A DNA stretch of 64,000 nt from Sorex araneus (GCF_027595985.1 NC_073306.1:81455599-81519598), one strand, 5' to 3'; shown: positions 1 to 11,375, counted from the first letter of the stretch. A program made the numbers and translations. Notes: generated from the sequence alone by a model not told the origin.

Positions 1-472
1 CGCAGCTTCACTTTTTCCTTGCTTTTCACCTTTTCTCACTATCTCTGAAATCCAATTCCTTTTGTACTCTTCACTCCCAAACCCGATCTTTTATTCCTGT
101 CAACTAATTACAGCTTCACCTTAAGTAATACATTTACATGAAAATGTTACTTCAACCAGACATCGCCTTTCTAAGATCTTCCCCAAAAATCGTAAAATGA
201 GAATTAGCTTTCCTGGAAAGGAGAAGTTCCCCCAGGAATAAATTGGCAAGGTCATTTTGTTTTGTTTTGTTCTTCTGTTTGTTTTTACCAAAAGACCCTC
301 TCAAACAACATAGATTGACAAATCAAATTTAGTCAGTCCTCCTAAAATTATGATATCTAGGAGGAGGAAGATTTAATTTTTAAAAAAAGGATCTGTTATT
401 AATTTTGTTAGTGTGATAATGGTATAGTGATTACATCTAAAAATATCCTTACTTGTTAGAAATACAAACTGA

Positions 473-550
473 GGGGCTGGGGACAGGGCTCATTGGAGCA
501 TTTGCCTTATATGGGTGTGGCCCTGGGTTTGATCTTTGGCACCACACATT
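473..550 (+). mobile_element. Family A SINE head, degenerate
   Basis: GGGGCTGGGGACAGGGCTC start and a decayed B box (GGGTTTGATC); the 3' half is lost. Confidence 0.45.
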
Positions 551-1303
551 CACAGAAACAATCAAGTAGTAGACTGAGAAATCTGGATTCAATAATGCGA
601 TGGCTGAGATTTGCCAATTGACACTTCAGTTCGTAGGGGCAGAAGGGGGGCAGGAGAATGAACAGGGAAGTGGCTCGGCACATGCCTAGCATGTGTGAGG
701 CCCTGTTAGTGGGAATGATACAGAGGTGAGGTCAGAAAACAAAACATGGTTAATTCTTAAGGGCACTGATAGGAACACCAGTGGTTTTCCTTTTCTGCTT
801 TGTGCATACAATCTTCGGTAGTAAATTACCTTTGAAAGGAACTGGGTCAGGGATACAAGCCTGGTCTGTGTGAGCCACTGAGCTGGACCCCAACACCATA
901 GGCCCCACTCAGCACTGCTAGGTGGAGGCCTCCTGGCTATCCACCCCAATTCCCCACCTACTGCCCCTCCCCTCCCACCACCACCATACACACATAAAAC
1001 ACTGCAGGCAGCAGCTCTGGCCATTGGACCAGGAACAACCTACTAAATATTGAAGATTGAAAAAATTTTTTTTCTCAGTCTTATCCTTCATGGTATTTAC
1101 TGATGTCTTACTCCTGAGAGGTTTTATTGTGTTCGGTTATGGTTGTCTCCCTATAAAGACCCCAGGAGGATCATAGTAGTTTGCATAGTTCCCTTAGAAT
1201 CCTTAACACGTCACATAATTTCCATGTGGCAGCTGTTGAACAAATATTTATGTAAACGATTGAGTCAATATGATCAGCTGATCATCTACAAACACTCATT
1301 TTT

Positions 1304-1490
1304 GCCGGAGAGATAGTACAGTGGGTAGGGAGCTTACTTTGTAAGCAAGCCAACTTGGGTTTGATTCCCAGTACCCCACACGGTCCCCTGAGCCTGCCAG
1401 GGGTGATATCCAAACTCAGTGTCAGGAATTAGCCTAAGCATGGCTAGCATATGCCACTCACCAAAATAGACCACCACCACCAAAAAAACA
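1304..1490 (+). mobile_element. Family A SINE
   Basis: A box GATAGTACAGTGGG and B box GGGTTTGATTCC at 1357-1368, then GGTCCCCTGAGC. The 3' half is diverged and ends in an A-rich run. Confidence 0.8.
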
Positions 1491-1561
1491 CTTTTTTTAA
1501 AAAAAAAAAATGGGTGGAGTAGAAACCTTTGGTTGAGCAATTCAACATGCTTTTCTTTTTC

Positions 1562-1735
1562 TTTTTTTGGTTTTTGAGCCATATAACTGCCTGTGCTCAG
1601 GACTTACTTCTGGGCTGAGTTCAGGGGAATCACTCCTGTTGCAACTCAGGGAAGATATAGGATGCATGCAGGGATCGAAATCAGGTTGGCTGCATGCAAG
1701 GCAAGTGTCCTACCTGCAATACTATGGCTCCGGCT
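1562..1735 (-). mobile_element. Family A SINE
   Basis: T-rich run at the left (its tail), complement of the B box near 1674, head complement CTATGGCTCCGG at the right. Confidence 0.75.
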
Positions 1736-1919
1736 TTTTTGATGAGAAAAGCTCTCACCATGCTTTTCTATTTTAAAATGCAGTAAAGGTGTCACAAAAT
1801 AAGATTTAATTTCATCTAGTCCATGTGATGTGTGAAGTGGTAAGAACTATGGAAAGAAGAGTTAAGAAATTTTTTCCAAATCATAATGAACCAGACCCAC
1901 AAATGATCAAAACTCAACT

Positions 1920-2100
1920 CTGGAGCCAGAGAGATATAGCATAGGGTTAATTGTTTGCTTTGCATGCAGCAGACCCTAGTTCCGTCTCCAGCACCTCAGG
2001 GTTCCCCTAGGCCCTAGCATGAAATACCCCCCCATGCACATAGCCAGGGTAGCCCCAAGCACCACAGTATGAAGCCCCTCTATACCCCTAAAAAATGCAA
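1920..2100 (+). mobile_element. Family A-like SINE, old
   Basis: Head GGAGCCAGAGAGATATAGCA and GCTTTGCATGCAGC are clear; the body is diverged. Confidence 0.6.
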
Positions 2101-2385
2101 ACCCTCTAGTACATCATCATATCTATGCTGTTCCTAAGGGGGCAAGATTTTATTCTCAAAATAAAGTTCTGTGTTTTATACATATACATTATATATTGAT
2201 TCACCGTCAGTGCTTAAGAAACTAAGTAGCTATAAAACAGATCCCTTTGAATATGGGTTTTATTTTGTTTTTTCCCAAATAATTTCAAAGTTGAAGTGCC
2301 TAGAGGCAAAAGAAATATAAAAAGCAGAAGATAGGGCAATAAGTAACCAAAGAATGTGCAACACCTGAGTAATATCAAGGTTTGT

Positions 2386-2545
2386 TGGGGTTTTTGGTTT
2401 TTATTTTTGGCTTGTTTGTATGGTTTTGGTTTGGGGGCCACACCCAGTGGTGCTCAGGGATCACCCAGTGCTCGGGGAACATATGGGGTGCAAGGGATCA
2501 AACCTGAGGCAAGCACCTTTCCCCGGGAACTATCACTTCAGCCCC
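2386..2545 (-). mobile_element. Family A SINE
   Basis: GGGGGCCACACCCAGTGGTGC and TATCACTTCAGCCCC mark the two ends in antisense. Confidence 0.75.
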
Positions 2546-2577
2546 AAAATCAAGGTGTTAAAACAACAACAACAGGT

Positions 2578-2725
2578 TAGGGCTGCAGAGATAGCTCAAC
2601 AGACCATCTGCATGAGTGTAGCCGTTGGTTCAGTCATTGGTACTGCATGGTCCCCCAGACACAGAACCAGAAGTAGCCCCCAGCACTGCCAGGTGTGGCT
2701 CCAAATCAAAAAGAAATAAGTAATT
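2578..2725 (+). mobile_element. Family A SINE, old
   Basis: GGGCTGCAGAGATAGCTC head, CATGGTCCCCCAGACAC body, A-rich end. Confidence 0.7.
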
Positions 2726-2781
2726 TTAAAAAATGGTTAAACTGAAATAGAAAGATGTGGAACAACTAAGAAAAAAAATTC

Positions 2782-2970
2782 AGGGGCTGGAGTGACAAAT
2801 AATGCAGTGGATAGGGCACTTGCCTTGCATATGGTTGACTGGGTTCAATCCCTGGCATCCCATAAGGTCCACCGAGCAATGCCAGAAGTAATTCCTGAGC
2901 ACAGTACAGTGCCAGGAGTAATCCCTGAGCACCACCTTGTGTGGCCCAAAAGCAAAAACAAAAAGAAAAT
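2782..2970 (+). mobile_element. Family A SINE with internal duplication
   Basis: Full head and B box (GGGTTCAATCCC). The segment around 'CCAGRAGTAATYCCTGAGCAC' occurs twice in tandem (2881-2930), lengthening the copy. Confidence 0.85.
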
Positions 2971-2971
2971 T

Positions 2972-3118
2972 TAGGGCCAAAGAGATAATACGGCAATTAA
3001 GGAGCTTGCTTTGCATGAAACCCAGGTTCAATCCCCAACACTGAATACCATCGACACCAATGCCAGGAGTTATCCCTGAGCACAGAGCCAGGAGTAAATC
3101 CTGGCCAAAAAAAAGAAG
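2972..3118 (+). mobile_element. Family A SINE
   Basis: Follows the previous copy with almost no gap, so it probably entered that copy's A tail. B box GGTTCAATCCCC. Confidence 0.75.
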
Positions 3119-3294
3119 AAAATCTATTTAAAAAATTAAAACTAAAACCAAGACACTATTTAAAAACTTTCTGGGTTCCATGCTGTAAATTTATCTGTCT
3201 GAAATATAATACTATAATCAATATAGTTTCTACTTAATTATTTTGCATAGACAGACTACTAAAATATTTATACACCCCCAAATCTTTTAGAGGT

Positions 3295-3363
3295 GCTTAA
3301 AACTGAGATTACCTTAATGTGGAACAATGCTTAAAATCTGAGATTACCTTAATGTGGAACAAT
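3295..3363. repeat. Tandem duplication, 34/35-bp unit
   Basis: Two adjacent copies of a unit beginning GCTTAAAA and ending GGAACAAT, differing by a 1-bp insertion. Confidence 0.95.
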
Positions 3364-3514
3364 GATGTACACATTCATAAAGCCAGAAATACCAAATGTT
3401 TCCCCTTAATAGGAATATAACTAGTTGTAAAACGGCTCTTAATTCAACCAACCTGAAAGCTTGTGTTATGCTGCTCCAAAAAAGTCACTGTCACATGGTG
3501 TCACAAGCCTTAAA

Positions 3515-3625
3515 CTACATAAGGTCCCCCGAGAACCACTAGAGTGATCCCTGAGCACAGAGCCTGGAGTAAGCCCTAAGCATTGCTGAGTGTGGCCCCC
3601 TTAAAACAAAAATAAAAAATGAAAC
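3515..3625 (+). mobile_element. Family A SINE, 5'-truncated
   Basis: Starts within the body (AAGGTCCCCCGAG) and runs to GAGTGTGGCCCCC and an A-rich tail. Confidence 0.7.
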
Positions 3626-3929
3626 AAAGCCTGGCCAGACAGAGTGAAAGAGGGTCTTGGGCACTTTCGTGGTGGTGAGTGAACTAATTTGTACAAAAGA
3701 AATAAAGCTATTATAACCCTGTTACAATAAACCATAATTAAAATAAAATAAAGCTTGCCCTAAAACCTATTAAAGTGAAACATAATTAGATGATTGTAGT
3801 ATTAAAATAAATATATATGTTGGATTGAGTCTGGTGATTGAGTCTGGAAATACATTCCCCCTTCCCTCATAAAAAAAAAAAAACACAAAAAGGCAATTGG
3901 ACAAGATAGTATTCCTTGGGGGAGAAGGG

Positions 3930-4055
3930 GCGTCTTGTTGGTGCTCCTAACTCTGTACTCACTTGTCACACTCCCCGCAGTGCTCTGGGGACCACATGCG
4001 GTGCGGGGGACTGAACCGGGGTCAGCTGCAAGGCAAGAGCCCTCTCCAGTCCTGG
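3930..4055 (-). mobile_element. Family A SINE, diverged
   Basis: CTCTGGGGACCACATGC, GGACTGAACCGGGGTC and CTCTCCAGTCC match the antisense body and head. Confidence 0.6.
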
Positions 4056-5326
4056 GTTGAATTCTGGACTGGTCTGCGCTAGTTACTTGCTGAAAGCACA
4101 ATTACTATTGGTGGAGCTGCAACAGACACTGCTCCGCTCTTATCATGGATCGTCAAATCACGCTTTTAAGTTGCAATACATCATCACAGGCAATGATTTA
4201 CACCGAAAAATCCCCAAGTACAAACACACGATTTATTCGCCCCATGAAGGTTCTCAACTTTTTACATAACTTATGAAAATACCAGCTGCGTGTGAATTCC
4301 AGTCCCTAAACACCCGACCAACACCTGTAAGGTAAGATTGCATGAGGTTATGGACACTGTCCTCGCAACGCAGACGACAGAGCTGACCCACGCGAGGACC
4401 GACTTGTAGCCGCTTCTTCTCCACGGGATGCGCACGCGGGGTGAGGGGTAGGGGGTGTGATGGATTCGCGCTCAGCTCCTCCGGGGTGTCTACTAGGTCC
4501 CCCTGGTGACCAACAGTACATGGAGGCAGAGGCAGGGTTCGAAGACAAGGACTGGCAGCGGCGGAACAGAGAGCGGTGCGGGAAATCATGAAAAATTAAC
4601 ACGCGCCTCGTCCACATGACACGCCTGCGAATGGTGCTGGCATCGCTGGGGGGATTCGCGATCCGCACCGCACACTGTGTCTCCCACCGCTCTCGCCTTG
4701 GAGAAAGCCAACCTGCCATCTCCCCTCCCGCTCGGGCTTCCGAGCCCGGCCTCCCCCGGTACATGTAGCCCGCCGTGATGGAGACACGGTGCCCAGGGGC
4801 GCGCGGCACCAGGCACCCGCCGCTCCCGAGGCACTGTCGGGGGGAGACGCACGCTGCTGTGCCACACGCCTGTAATTCTCGGAAAGATGGAGGCAGGACA
4901 CTCCACCTCGCCTCCCACCTAGGGAAGACTCAGGACACCGTGGGGAGGAGAGGAGGGCGGGGGTGGGGGGTGGAGAGCGCACCGCGGCGGGGAGCGGAGG
5001 GCGGCACGTCCGGAGCCCGCTGCGCCCAGCCCCGGCTTCCAGGGGGGCTTTAGGGTGGCAGCCGGGTCACGTCCCCCGGGCTCCCAAGGATGCGACGGCG
5101 CTACGGCGCCAGCCGGGGCGGGCGAGCCGGTTCCACGCCGCCCCACCCCGAGCCGGGGGAGCCGGACGCGCGGGGGGCGCGGGCAGCGGCGCCTCGGGGG
5201 GCTGCGGCGCCCGGGCGGCCGGGGAGGGCGCGTCGCCAGGTGCCGAACGGCAGGGGGCGGCGGGGCTCGGGCGGGCGGCGGCGGCGGCGCGGGAGGGAGC
5301 GCGGCGCGAGGGGGCGGCCGGCCTAC

Positions 5327-5380
5327 CTGCAGGTAGTAGGGCTTCCTGAGCCAGGCCCCCGGACAGAGACTCCTCGCCAT
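5327..5380 (-). CDS. DIPK1A: DIPK1A (FAM69A) coding exon 1, partial gene
   Basis: The minus strand reads MARSLCPGAWLRKPYYLQ from an ATG at 5380-5378, then a GTAGGC splice donor at 5326. I recognise this as the N-terminus of DIPK1A/FAM69A, an ER-resident type II membrane protein of the divergent protein kinase (FAM69) family; its substrate is not firmly known. These are the short cytoplasmic residues before the signal-anchor helix, which lies in exon 2, outside the window. The ATG has a perfect Kozak context (ACCATGG); an in-frame GTG three codons upstream is not a likely start. The exon ends on a complete codon, so the intron is phase 0. It sits inside a CpG island, as expected for a broadly expressed gene. 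Identity is from memory of the human protein. Confidence 0.88.
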
Positions 5381-5617
5381 GGTAATCACACATCGCCCCG
5401 CCGCGCCGCAGTCAGAGGCGGACCCGAGCGCAGGCCGCCCGGCTCCCCGCCCGCGCCCGCCTCCCCGCCCCCCGCGCGCGCTCGGGCCCGCCCACTGCCC
5501 GCCCGCGCCGCGCCGCGCGCCCCCGCGCCTCCCCGGGCCGGCCGCGCGGACGGCGGCGCCCGCCGCCCCTGGCCCGGCCTCCCGCTCGGCCCCGCGCGGC
5601 CGCCGCCGCCGCTGTCA

Positions 5618-5642
5618 CCGCCGCCGCCGCCGCCGCCGCCGC
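5618..5642. repeat. (CCG)n triplet repeat in the CpG island
   Basis: About eight CCG units in a row, reading (CGG)n on the DIPK1A strand. They lie some 240 bp upstream of the start codon, so they are promoter or 5' UTR. An interrupted CCG/CGG stretch continues to about 5600. Confidence 0.85.
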
Positions 5643-5959
5643 GGCCATAAAGGGGAGTCGCGCCGCTCCCCTCGGCCGACACAAATCCGCCGGCGGCGCT
5701 TAAAGGGGAGGCGTGCGGAGGAAGGCGGGGGCGCCGCGACCGCTGAGGGCAGCCCAACCGAGTCCCGACCCCCGGCGTAAGGCGCCGACCCGCCCGCCGC
5801 CTGCTTTCGGCCCCGGGGTCCGCGCCTCCGCCCCTGCGGTGCTCGCGCAACAGCTCCCTCACGCCCCCTCCCCCGCCACTGGTCCTGGCCGGCTTGTCGC
5901 TCTCCGTTTTGGACACTGCTCCTGCAGTCCGGACATGTCGGGGCGGGTTGCTTGGAAAT

Positions 5960-7522
5960 TGTAAGGAACCTTGGGGCTCCTTTCCTGGGGACGGGCTGTC
6001 TCCGAGCACTGAGACGGGTGTGGCCGGGGACAGGGGGCATCCCTAAAGCACTGAGTTCTGTGGACCCCAGCGAGGCCCCACTATGTCTGGAACAGCCTTA
6101 CACTCTTTTCCAATGTGCTTTTATTATTTTTTTTTTTAAGAAAAAAAATCTGACGTTTTTACTTTGCATTGTTTTCAAATGGCTTTTCCTGGCCCCACCC
6201 AGGAGCCCTGATTCCAAAGTGGGCAAAGAAGAAGAAAAATATATTACTGTATTAAATACAATGCTGAAGCCGGGAGACCTGGGACGTAGCCCAGCTCCCC
6301 ACTGAAGGCTACATAACGCAGGGTGTGGTGTCTTTCTTCTGCACATGAAGTCCAAATAAGGGAAAAAGGAGCCGCACCAGTATGAGAGCAGCTGTTGATC
6401 CCTGTGACTGGCACCACAGGAAGACGCGTCTTTGGTTTCTTTTTAGTACTCACACTCATGCCACCTTTTCATGTGATGCCAGCGAAGTTCAGGTAGCTGT
6501 TTAGAACTCTTTCTGATTTCAGTGGCGTCCCCCAGGCAAACCTTTACTCTCCCAACACCACCCCCAAACCTTATACTAGTGCTTTCTGAAAATTCCTTCC
6601 TGTCTGCCCCTCCCCCTAACCCACACTCAGGTTAAGCCTGCAAAGAGGAGCCCAGATTTAATTGATTTTTGCAGGTGTGTCTAAGACTTGGGTGATTTCT
6701 GAATAAACTAAGAATAGTGGGTCCTCCCACTTTAGCTGATCACTTACTCAATTAACAAAGACAGTTTTTGAGTATCCCAGATGTGGTGCAAGTTCAGGAG
6801 GTTGGGGGAGGAGGTGTTAAAACAGGAACAAATCAGAGCAAAATTCTGGCCCTTATAGATATTATATACTGGAGGATCAAAGCAATTGATTGTAGCAAGC
6901 AACAAGTAACATTGAAGAAAATTAATTAGGGCGATGCAGTTCCTGGGTGACATGAAATCAATGGGGAGGAGGAAGCCCTCAGGTAGGTTTGAGACAAGCA
7001 GCAGTTTAGGTTTGGTGTTATATTTCAGCTGTCTGTTGCCAAGTGGAAATCTGGAGCAGAGGTAGAAAGGGGTTTGGTCGAATCCTTGAGACTTAGTAAG
7101 ATCATCAGTGGGATGGGTATAAATAGAAGAGAGCAAGTCTGAAGACTTACAACTTCCAGGTGGGAGATGTGGGTGTGGGGGTCAGGGGGGTGGGACATGG
7201 GGCAGCAAAGGAGAGGAGAACCAGGGAAGAACCAGTGAAAACAGAAGAGCCAAGAGATGCTTAGAAGCCAAATGAAGAGAGTGTATCCAGGAAGAGAGCA
7301 TACTTCTCCACGAGAACTGAGAACTGGCATTAGATTTAGTACCAGGAGGTCCTATGCAACACTCCTGAAGAGCAAGTGGAGAGAGAAGAAACTTGATTGG
7401 AATGCACTTAAGAAATAAATAAAAGGAGAGGAAATGAACATGGTACAGACAAGTACTGATGTTAGTATAATACAGGTTCTTTGGAGAAGTTACTCTGCAA
7501 GTTGGAGTCCTAAAGTAGGACT
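5960..7522. other. Gene upstream region, no gene or clear repeat
   Basis: AT content returns to background. I see no SINE, splice-flanked exon or RNA gene. Short open frames on both strands look random. Because it adjoins the promoter it may hold regulatory DNA, but nothing here proves that. Confidence 0.5.
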
Positions 7523-7860
7523 GTCACTAGCGGTATCACTTCTTGTATCACTTGTTATCCATTGCTCACGATTTGCTCGAGCAAGCACCAGTAACATCTC
7601 CATTCATCCCTGTCGCATGCTAGTGTAGCCCAAAGGCATCTGCTTACTCCAGGAACATGAAGAGCCTCAAACCATTCATTCAGGGTCTTGACAAAGAAGT
7701 CTGACCATCTCGTAGGTGGGCAGCCATGCGTTCTTTTGACGTCCCATGGAATCCAATCGGTAATGGCTCTAGTCTAGTGGTCGTCTCCAAATTGCATTAT
7801 GTGTCCAGCCCATCTAATTTCCGATGTCTTGGCAAATGAGACAGCGTCCCTGATTCTCGA

Positions 7861-8460
7861 TCATTGACAGAGGTTGGAATTCCAGATTCCTTCTCTCACT
7901 TGAGTGAAATGTGTTATTCCAAGCATAGCTCTTTTGATTCCTCTTTGGGATACCTGAATAGTGTTCTCATCCTGTTTTCGTAGGGCCCAGGTCTCTGAGG
8001 TGTATGTTAGTGCAAGAAAGACGGTGGAATCGAAAAGACGTGCCTGGAGCCGGAAGTTCTTCGTCCTCTTAACCACTTCTTTGACGCTCTTGAAGGTGTT
8101 CCATGCTGCTCTCTTCCTCCTGTGCAGTTCTGGTGCCAAGTCATTCCTCATGTTGAATTCTCAACCCAGGTGCATATAGCTGCTGCATTCAGAGGTGTTT
8201 GTTCCATAGAATGTCAGGAACTAGTCCGTTTCTCATGAACATTGTCTTTGTGAGGTTCAGCTGCACTCTGACCTTTCTACACTCACGGTTGAAGTTGGCC
8301 AGCATTCATGCTGCTTGGCTAATGTTTGATGTTATTAGAATGATGTCATCAGTGAAGGGAGGTGGTGTAGTTGCCGACCATCTTATCTTCACTCCCATTT
8401 CTTCCCATTCCAGTCATTGCATGATGTTCTTGAGGCTGGCACTAAAAGAGTTTCTGTGAA
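7861..8460 (-). pseudogene. RTE reverse transcriptase/C-terminal fragment
   Basis: Minus-strand frames give the segment after the RT active site through the RTE-typical tail (NDLAPELHRRKRAAW; TSETWALRKQ). The FADD-equivalent at about 8345-8360 reads as TDD in the decayed copy. Several frame breaks. Confidence 0.8.
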
Positions 8461-8490
8461 AAGGTATTGCCCTGCCAAACCCCTGTCTTT

Positions 8491-8660
8491 TTTTTTTCTT
8501 TTTGGGTCACACCTGGCGATGTGAAGGGGTTACTCCTGATTTTGCACTCAGAAATTACTCCTAGCGGTGCTCAGGGGACCATATGGGATGCTGGGAACTG
8601 AACCCTGGTCGGCCACATGCAAGGCAAACACCCTAGCCGCTGTGCTATCACTCCAGCCCC
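8491..8660 (-). mobile_element. Family A SINE inside the RTE fragment
   Basis: Complete antisense copy with poly(T) at left. Flanked by CAAACCCCTGTCTTT (from 8476) and CAAACCCCTCTCTTT (from 8661), a 15-bp duplication with one mismatch. Confidence 0.95.
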
Positions 8661-8690
8661 CAAACCCCTCTCTTTATGTCACTAGTGGTA

Positions 8691-9388
8691 GGAATCAAAA
8701 GTAAACTGACCAATAATATTTGCTTTCCATCAGAATGATCTGGAAAAGAAGGAGAAATGAATGGAGGAGTAAGAAAAGAGCTCGGCAGGGCAGGGTGCTT
8801 GAGAGGACAGGTTTGGGATCTTGCACACAAATGGAAGGGTCCTGTGTGGACAGCAGCCAGGCTTCATCAGGTGGCTCAGGGTGGCGCCGGAGTGATGGGC
8901 AGTTTCTGGAAGCTGTGATTATTTCCCTTTTATCAGAAACAAAAGAAGTAAAGTTATCAGTGGAGAGGCAGCGTGAAGAAGTAATGGAGGGCTGAGAAGA
9001 TCATGGGAGGAGGAAGAGACTGAGGGAACATATTGGGTTTGCTGAGTGCCCTAAAGTGCCCACAGAATTTAATGGCCATGAGTTTGTGTGCAATAAGTCA
9101 GAATGATGAGCTTTCTCTCCCAGCAATAGTAGGCTACCAAGAAGCAGGCTTAGAATGGGATCAGAAATCTCTTTAATTGGGTTTTTACCAAGGGAATAAG
9201 GACAACAAGAAAAGACAGAGGGAGCCGAGGATGTAAGTAAGGGAGTGGTTATGATTCATCAGAAATGAGAGGGAAGTGGCTGGTGGAGTGATAAGGACAG
9301 ACAAGTTCTTGTTGAGCTGAGAGACTAAAGAAGGCAGAGAATGAGAGGCATAATACTATGGAGTCTGGCTCTTTCCCCCTCCCGCCCT
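8691..9388. other. Unassigned intergenic stretch
   Basis: Purine-rich (AGAGG/GGAGGAAG runs). No repeat or gene recognised. Confidence 0.4.
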
Positions 9389-9389
9389 T

Positions 9390-9572
9390 TTTTTTTTTTT
9401 GCTTTCTTTGGGTCACACGCAGCGATGCTCAGGGGTTACTCCTAGCTTTGCCCTAAGGAATTAGTCCTGGTGGTGCTCGGGGGACCATGTGGGATGCTGG
9501 GAATCGAACCTGAGTTGGCTGCGTGCAAAGCAAACACCCTACCCGTTGTATTATCACTGTACTATCCAGCCC
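9390..9572 (-). mobile_element. Family A SINE
   Basis: GGTCACACGCAGCGATGC to TATCACTGTACTATCCAGCCC, with poly(T) at left. Confidence 0.9.
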
Positions 9573-9623
9573 ATTTTTTCCCCAATTAAAAAAATTTTTT
9601 TTCAGTATTTGCTGACAGCTTTC

Positions 9624-10087
9624 TTTTATTTTATTTTATTTTTATTTCTTTTATTAATTCACCATGTGGAAAGTTACAAAGCTGTCAGGTTTAAGTCTCA
9701 GTTATACAATGCTCAAACACCCGTCCCTTCACCAGTGCACATATTCCACCACCAAGAATCATAATATACCTCCCCCCTTCCCCCCACCTCCCCAGCCCCC
9801 CACCCCGCATGTGTAACTGGTAAATTTCACTTTACTTTCACTTTACTTTGATTACATTCAATATTTCAATAAAAAAATTCACTATTATTGATTTGGAGTT
9901 TCTCCCCCCTAAAGTCGATCTGCTGAAAAGAAAGCATTTGGTAATTTGTTTTCCATTGCTGAGAATGAAGAGATATGAGGTCAGGAGGCCACACTAGCAG
10001 CAGCATAGTTTTGGATTTCTGTATTTTAGTAACTAAGTCTAGTGAAATGTCTGCCAGGTATCACAACATTGTAAGCTTGTACCTTTC
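9624..10087 (-). mobile_element. L1-type 3' end, 5'-truncated
   Basis: T/A-rich end at left, then the antisense shrew L1 3' UTR motifs CATACAATGCTCAAACACC-like and CCCTTCACCAGTGCACAT, continuing to about 10087. A perfect 15-bp target duplication TTGCTGACAGCTTTC lies at 9609-9623 and 10088-10102. Confidence 0.85.
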
Positions 10088-10266
10088 TTGCTGACAGCTT
10101 TCAAGCCCCACTCCACGTCCTTTCCCTGTGCCCACATCTGAAATTGCTGGGAAAACTGTGTGCTTACTCCTTTAGTGCCTACAGGAATTTCAAACCAAAC
10201 AAGTATACACCTAGCTCATGTCAAGAACTTTGACCTTTACCCAACTCGCTCATGCTCTGAAACAGC

Positions 10267-10271
10267 CTCTG

Positions 10272-10365
<94 letters not shown>

Positions 10366-10375
10366 TGTTTCTCTC
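10267..10375. repeat. (CT)n microsatellite
   Basis: Over 100 bp of CT with rare A and G interruptions. Confidence 0.98.
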
Positions 10376-10379
10376 TACC

Positions 10380-10615
10380 TTATTCATACCAATTTAGGAA
10401 CCTGCCGTTCTCTCCTCCAGACATCTTATTTATGTCAGCAATAACACTTTTCATCATTTCAAATACTTGTGTAACATCAGTTTCAACAAATACATGCTGA
10501 TCTTCTCTTGATAAATCTGTAGTCCCCATAGATATAGCGACAGCAGAATCTTTATTCTTTCCTTCGGCCAGGACCAACTCTAGCCTTTGCAATCCCTTGG
10601 ACTTACTTCACTCAG
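10380..10615 (-). pseudogene. Possible fragment of an unrecognised protein gene
   Basis: Unlike its surroundings, this minus-strand stretch reads like real protein: SKGLQRLELVLAEGKNKDSA, then DLSREDQHVFVETDV and FEMMKSVIADINKM, about 65 residues with mixed composition. An in-frame stop lies just upstream and the frame ends beside the (CT)n tract, with no poly(A) or splice sites I can trust. It could be a processed-pseudogene remnant or chance. I cannot name the parent gene. Confidence 0.35.
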
Positions 10616-10819
10616 CTCTGACATTCCTTCCCTGTACCCTTGAGGTCTTTTTTCTTTTCTTTTCTTTTTCTTTTTGGTACAGGCCATGTTTGGGTTCATG
10701 TATCTTTGTGTAACTCAGGAAATGATAATCATGCCAAAGTTCCTCTTGCCACCCCCAAATGAACTCTGAATCAAAATACAAAGTTGCTCTCTGAGGTGAC
10801 CTTACACACTTTAAAAAGA

Positions 10820-11001
10820 TTTTTTATTGTTTGGTTTGGGGCAACATCCGGTAGTGCTCAGGGGTTACTCCTGGCTCTGTGCTCAGGGATCACTTCAGGT
10901 GGTGCTCAGGAGACCATATGCAGCGCCAGGGCTTGAACCTGGCTTGGCCACATGCAAGGCAAGTAAGTCTTTTGCTGTTATATTATCTCCCTCTCCAGAC
11001 C
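10820..11001 (-). mobile_element. Family A SINE
   Basis: GGGGCAACATCCGGTAGTGC at left, TATTATCTCCCTCTCCAGACC at right; head diverged. Confidence 0.8.
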
Positions 11002-11194
11002 CACATTTTAGTGACTTTTTTTTCCTGAATTTCTGCCTTCAATGCTGTTGCTATTCCAGAGTGAAATATATTAATAACCATTTGTTTCTATTGAAATAGT
11101 CTGTTGGTCATAAACTTTCTAAGCCATAGTTACTATGTAATTTCTGACAGTATATCTTCAAATAGCCAGGAAAGAAAAGAGGCCAAACCACATT

Positions 11195-11375
11195 TTATTT
11201 TGTTTTATTTGGTTTATGCAGGGGTTGGAACCCCATCTAGCAGTGTTCAGGATTTACTCCTGTCTCTGTGCTCAGAGATCACTTTTGGCAGTGCTCAGGG
11301 ACTATTATTAGGTGAAGCTGGGGATTGAAAGTCTTCCCCTTGCAAGGAAACCCTCTCTATAAAATCTCTCTACCC
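11195..11375 (-). mobile_element. Family A SINE, old
   Basis: GTGTTCAGGATTTACTCCTG and TCTGTGCTCAGAGATCAC body, with a decayed head at the right. Confidence 0.65.

Larger units (their letters stand above)
1..5326 (-). other. DIPK1A: 5' part of DIPK1A intron 1
   Basis: Everything on the minus strand beyond the exon 1 donor is intron. It holds about ten mostly old A-family SINEs and no recognisable exon. Bases 1-470, 1030-1300, 3120-3510 and 4060-4380 show no repeat or gene I can name, apart from one short tandem duplication at 3295-3363. Confidence 0.75.
4380..5960. promoter_or_regulatory. CpG island, DIPK1A promoter, 5' UTR and start of intron 1
   Basis: This is the only long GC- and CpG-rich stretch in the window; the densest part is about 4960-5860, with many GGGCGG/CCGCCC boxes. 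No TATA box is visible on the minus strand upstream of the exon, so dispersed initiation is likely. The transcription start cannot be fixed from sequence; it should lie between 5381 and about 5900. Several long open frames cross the island in all frames, but they are Pro/Arg/Ala/Gly-rich artefacts of GC content. Confidence 0.85.
7536..8677 (-). mobile_element. RTE LINE, 5'-truncated copy
   Basis: Antisense copy of the same element as the one at 55.9-58.9 kb. It carries the C-terminal part of the RTE protein (TSETWALRKQ, IKRAMLGITHFTQV) and the RTE 3' end at the left. It is truncated within RT just upstream of the RQGD-equivalent motif. A 13-bp target duplication, GTCACTAG[C/T]GGTA, lies at 7523-7535 and 8678-8690. 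A younger A SINE sits inside near the right end. Stops and frameshifts show it is dead. Confidence 0.85.

Noticed and set aside
5641-5710. TATA-like ATAAAGG/TTAAAGG motifs on the plus strand
   Set aside because: Wrong strand for DIPK1A, and no plus-strand gene follows. Embedded in a CpG island, where TATA-less initiation is usual.
4919-6009. Long open frames on both strands over the CpG island (100-200 codons)
   Set aside because: They occur in nearly every frame, are Pro/Arg/Ala/Gly-rich and lack any domain. This is expected of very GC-rich DNA. Only the 18 codons before the splice donor are supported.
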